A stretch of DNA of 64,000 nt, from NCBI GenBank assembly GCA_001508155.1, contig LGFI01000009.1, positions 1 to 64,000 on the forward strand, given 5' to 3'. Below are positions 61,701 to 64,000 of this stretch, piece after piece. The DNA comes from Acetothermia bacterium 64_32. Its GTDB lineage: Bacteria > Bipolaricaulota > Bipolaricaulia > Bipolaricaulales > Bipolaricaulaceae. The position numbers were made by a program, and so were the translations under genes. Position 1 is the stretch's first letter. Every line of letters begins with the position of its first letter. Under the pieces are notes generated by a model. That model was not told the DNA's origin and did no database searches. It saw nothing but the letters and a program-made list of their open reading frames with translations.

Positions 61701-62602
61701 AGACGGTCATCCTCGCCGGGGGGTATGCACGGCGCCTGTGGCCCATCACCCTGGATCGGCCAAAGCCCCTCCTCCCGGTGGCGGGAAAACCCATCTTGGA
61801 CTACCTTATGGAGCGCTACCCGTTCCCTGAGCCGCCCATCCTTTCCACCAACAGGAGGTTCGCCGCCGATTTCTCGGCCTGGGCAAAAGAGCGCGGCTAT
61901 AGCATCCAGCTCGCGGTGGAGGACACCGCTGCCGAGGAGGAAAAACTGGGCTCGGTGGGGGCCCTGGCCCGTTTGGTAGAGGTGCTGGACCTCAAGGACG
62001 ACCTCCTTGTTATCGGCGGCGACAACCTCTTCTCCTTCGAGTTGGGCGAGCTGGTGGCCTCCTTCCACGGGGAGGTGCTGGTGGCCCTCTACGAGCTGGG
62101 GGACCCGCAGGTGGCCCGCCGGCGGTACGGGGTGGCGGTGGTGGAGGGCGACCTTGTGGTGGGGTTTCAGGAAAAGCCCGAGGACCCAAGGTCCTCCCTG
62201 GCCAGCACCGCCTGCTACGTCTTCCCCCGAAGGGTGCTCCCCCTCTTCCGCGATTTCCTTAACCAGGCCCCGGCCGGCCAGGATGCCCCCGGCTACTTCC
62301 TCTCCTGGCTCCTTTCCCGGGAGAGGATCCGGGCGTTCGTGTTTCGGGAGGGGTGGTTTGACATCGGCGGCCGGGAGGCCTATATCGCTGCCAACCTCCA
62401 CTTCAACGGGGGCAAAAGCTGGATCCACCCGGAGGCGGAGGTGCGGGGCTCCCGGATCGAGCGCTCGGTGGTGCTCGGCCCCTCCTTGATAGAAAACAGC
62501 CGGCTTTCTGGGTGCGTGGTGGACGAGGGGGCAGAGCTTTCCGGGGTGGAGCTCGAGGACACCCTGATCGGCCGGGGCAGCCGGCTTAGGGCTGCCGATT
62601 GA
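61697..62602 (+). CDS. Sugar-phosphate nucleotidyltransferase
   Basis: The 301-residue protein has the NDP-sugar pyrophosphorylase start V-I-L-A-G-G-Y-A-R-R-L and P-K-P-L-L-P-V-A-G-K-P-I near residue 20, G-G-D-N-L near 110 and a C-terminal left-handed beta-helix tail with V-R-G-S-R-I-E-R-S-V-V-L-G. GTG start overlapping the GT stop (GTGA). It would make GDP- or UDP/dTDP-sugar for the two transferases; GDP-mannose would also feed mgs. The base specificity is not clear. Confidence 0.82.
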   Translation: MKTVILAGGYARRLWPITLDRPKPLLPVAGKPILDYLMERYPFPEPPILSTNRRFAADFSAWAKERGYSIQLAVEDTAAEEEKLGSVGALARLVEVLDLKDDLLVIGGDNLFSFELGELVASFHGEVLVALYELGDPQVARRRYGVAVVEGDLVVGFQEKPEDPRSSLASTACYVFPRRVLPLFRDFLNQAPAGQDAPGYFLSWLLSRERIRAFVFREGWFDIGGREAYIAANLHFNGGKSWIHPEAEVRGSRIERSVVLGPSLIENSRLSGCVVDEGAELSGVELEDTLIGRGSRLRAAD

Positions 62603-62656
62603 CATCCGCCCCCGCCGGCCGGAGAATGCCGTATTCCAAAATCTGGGGTGATTTGA

Positions 62657-63358
62657 GTGCGCAGGTTGTGGCTTGTGCCGATAGCAGTGGTACTCGGACT
62701 TAGCGCCCTTGGACAGGAGCCGGTGGCGTTGGTGAACGGGCAGGAGATCTCCCGCCAGGAGCTGGAGCAGGCCACCGGGCTCACCTCCCTGATCTACACC
62801 ATCTACCAACAATTCCCCCGTTTTGCCCAGACGTTGCTTACCACCGAAGAGGGATCCGCCCTCATCCGCCGCTATCAGCGGGATGTCCTGGAGCAGCTCA
62901 TCCTAAGGGAGCTGGAGGTTCAAGAGGCCGAGGCCCGAGGCCTTGAGCCGGATGCGGCCACCCTGGAAGCCAAGGTACAGGAGACAATGGATCAGATCCT
63001 GATGCAGAACGACCTCACCGAGGAGGAGCTTTCTGACATCCTTGCGCAGCAGGGACGCACCCTGGAGGGCTTCCGGGAGGAGGTGACCGTTCAGGTCAGG
63101 GAGCAGCTTATGATCCAGGCCCTTCAGGAGGCGGTGACGGCCCCTGCCTCGGTGAGCGAGGAGGAGATCGAGGCCTATTACCAGGAACATCCCGACAGGT
63201 TCACGGATGAGGCGGGGGAGATAAGGCCCCTGGCCGAGGTACACGACGACATAGAGGCCCTCCTCCTTGACCAGAAGCGGGGGGAGCTTTGGAGGAGTTG
63301 GCTAGAGGAGACCCGAGCCGCGGCCGACGTCCAGATAATGCTTGAGGGGGGAAGCTAG
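62657..63358 (+). CDS. SurA-N-type periplasmic chaperone without a PPIase domain
   Basis: The 233-residue protein has a signal peptide (residues 1-20) and a SurA/PrsA N-terminal domain (V-A-L-V-N-G-Q-E-I-S-R-Q-E-L, then long helices). The peptidyl-prolyl isomerase (parvulin) domain is absent; after Y-Y-Q-E-H-P-D-R-F-T a short tail follows directly. It likely assists folding of secreted or outer-membrane proteins. GTG start; galT begins a few bases after its stop. Confidence 0.78.
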   Translation: MRRLWLVPIAVVLGLSALGQEPVALVNGQEISRQELEQATGLTSLIYTIYQQFPRFAQTLLTTEEGSALIRRYQRDVLEQLILRELEVQEAEARGLEPDAATLEAKVQETMDQILMQNDLTEEELSDILAQQGRTLEGFREEVTVQVREQLMIQALQEAVTAPASVSEEEIEAYYQEHPDRFTDEAGEIRPLAEVHDDIEALLLDQKRGELWRSWLEETRAAADVQIMLEGGS

Positions 63359-63364
63359 GGGTAG

Positions 63365-64000
63365 ATGCCGGAGCTCAGGAAGGGCCCGCTTGTGGGGCGA
63401 TGGGTGATCGTGGCCCCGGAGCGGGGGAGGCGTCCCTCCGACTTCCGGGTCGAGGCCGCCCCCGAAGTACAGCCGAAGGAAGGCTGCCCCTTTTGCCCGG
63501 GAAACGAGCACCTGACCCCGCCTGAGGTCTACAGGGTCCCCGGGCCAGGGGGCGGCTGGCGGGTGCGGGTGGTGCCGAACAAGTTCCCGGCCCTCTCCGA
63601 CTATCCGGCCCTGGACCCGGCCCCGCAGGGGCCCTTCCTGCGGCTGAACGGGGTGGGGGCACACGAGGTGGTGATCGACTCACCCGATCACGCCCATGAT
63701 CTGGATGGGCTCTCCCAGGAGCAGGTGGAGCTGGTGGTGGAGGCCTGGGTACACCGGCTCCGGGCCTTGGGCGAGCGGTTTCATTATGTGCAGCTTTTCC
63801 GGAACCACGGAGGGGGCAGCGGGGCTTCCCTCTCCCACCCCCATTCCCAGATCATCGCCACCCCCCTGGTCCCCCCCGAGGTGGAAGGCCGGCTGAAGGC
63901 GGCCCTGGAACACTGGCGGCGCCACGGCACATGCGTGGTCTGCACCCTCATCGAAAAGGAACTTTCAAGCGGGGTCCGGGTTGTGGAGGCCTCCGAAAGG
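63365..64000 (+). CDS. galT: Galactose-1-phosphate uridylyltransferase (5' part, cut by window end)
   Basis: The first 212 residues are visible. They include C-P-F-C-P-G-N-E (zinc site, near residue 41), N-K-F-P-A-L near 72, and the active-site H-P-H (S-H-P-H-S-Q-I-I-A) near residue 157 with the N-H-G-G-G-S-G-A-S-L region before it. GalT exchanges UMP between UDP-glucose and galactose-1-phosphate. The ATG at 63365 fits the family start. Broader UDP-sugar transferase activity cannot be excluded. Confidence 0.9.
   Translation, partial: MPELRKGPLVGRWVIVAPERGRRPSDFRVEAAPEVQPKEGCPFCPGNEHLTPPEVYRVPGPGGGWRVRVVPNKFPALSDYPALDPAPQGPFLRLNGVGAHEVVIDSPDHAHDLDGLSQEQVELVVEAWVHRLRALGERFHYVQLFRNHGGGSGASLSHPHSQIIATPLVPPEVEGRLKAALEHWRRHGTCVVCTLIEKELSSGVRVVEASER

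Noticed and set aside
61511-62812. 433-residue minus-strand open frame opposite the nucleotidyltransferase
   Set aside because: It is antisense to a gene with clear motifs and spans a gene boundary; composition is typical of a shadow frame.

Overview
The window is GC-rich and densely coded. It comes from a bacterium with an outer membrane (BamA and Skp-like proteins) and peptidoglycan (mur/fts genes). Several traits suggest an anaerobic, probably thermophilic lineage: superoxide reductase, rubrerythrin and rubredoxin in place of catalase and SOD; a mannosylglycerate synthase; an archaeal/eukaryotic-type prolyl-tRNA synthetase; and an archaeal-type ATPase. My best guess is Candidatus Bipolaricaulota (OP1/Acetothermia) or a nearby deep-branching phylum. 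This rests on gene content only. I saw no rRNA, tRNA or CRISPR array.

Layout. 1-3270 is a degraded accessory segment. It holds an AAA ATPase fragment, a fused MNT-HEPN gene whose HEPN catalytic His has become Asn, and a second MNT gene whose HEPN partner is cut off by a transposon (2363-3269) with near-perfect terminal inverted repeats. 3249-8999 (minus strand) is a core operon: mtaD-like deaminase, rpsO, pnp with two S1 domains, an M16 protease and coaD. 9060-23976 (plus strand) runs yraN, comM, bamA, skp, fabZ, ftcD, then a reduced division/cell-wall cluster murD-ftsW-murG-murC-murB-ftsQ-ftsA-ftsZ. No lpx genes accompany bamA-skp-fabZ.

23973-34353 carries nadE, a small membrane protein, proS, a creatininase-family amidohydrolase, a secreted NosD-type beta-helix protein fused to a DUF192 domain, an HAD phosphatase and a second FtsZ paralogue. 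That paralogue has an extra N-terminal domain resembling DnaA domain I/DnaX, the most unusual protein here. A secreted M1 peptidase and a thioredoxin-like protein follow. 34354-40290 is a second accessory island: GNAT pseudogene, HEPN-MNT pair, DUF488, MFS transporter, IS110-family relic, and an ATPase with a C-terminal winged helix preceded by a consensus promoter with operator-like palindromes. 40291-45414 holds a hydantoinase-like enzyme, yqeB, nnr, tatD and transaldolase. 45417-48608 (minus) holds a coiled-coil protein, RqcH and an M50 protease.

48912-53602 (minus) is a nine-gene oxidative-stress operon: rubredoxin, NAD(P)H:rubredoxin-type reductase, PerR-like regulator, DPS-like ferritin, cytochrome b5-like protein, rubrerythrin, peroxiredoxin, ferritin and superoxide reductase. 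It reads as a complete peroxide/superoxide reduction and iron-storage pathway fed by rubredoxin. 53684-58918 (minus) joins a sugar-type ABC transporter to mannosylglycerate synthase. 59177-62602 (plus) holds two further glycosyltransferases and a sugar nucleotidyltransferase, plausibly for a related compatible solute or glycan. A SurA-N-type chaperone and the 5' part of galT end the window.

A recurrent regulatory theme is a -10-like hexamer 6-8 bases before the start codon of several genes (starts at 1828, 8999 minus, 9060, 35805, 38899 and 42433), which suggests leaderless mRNAs.
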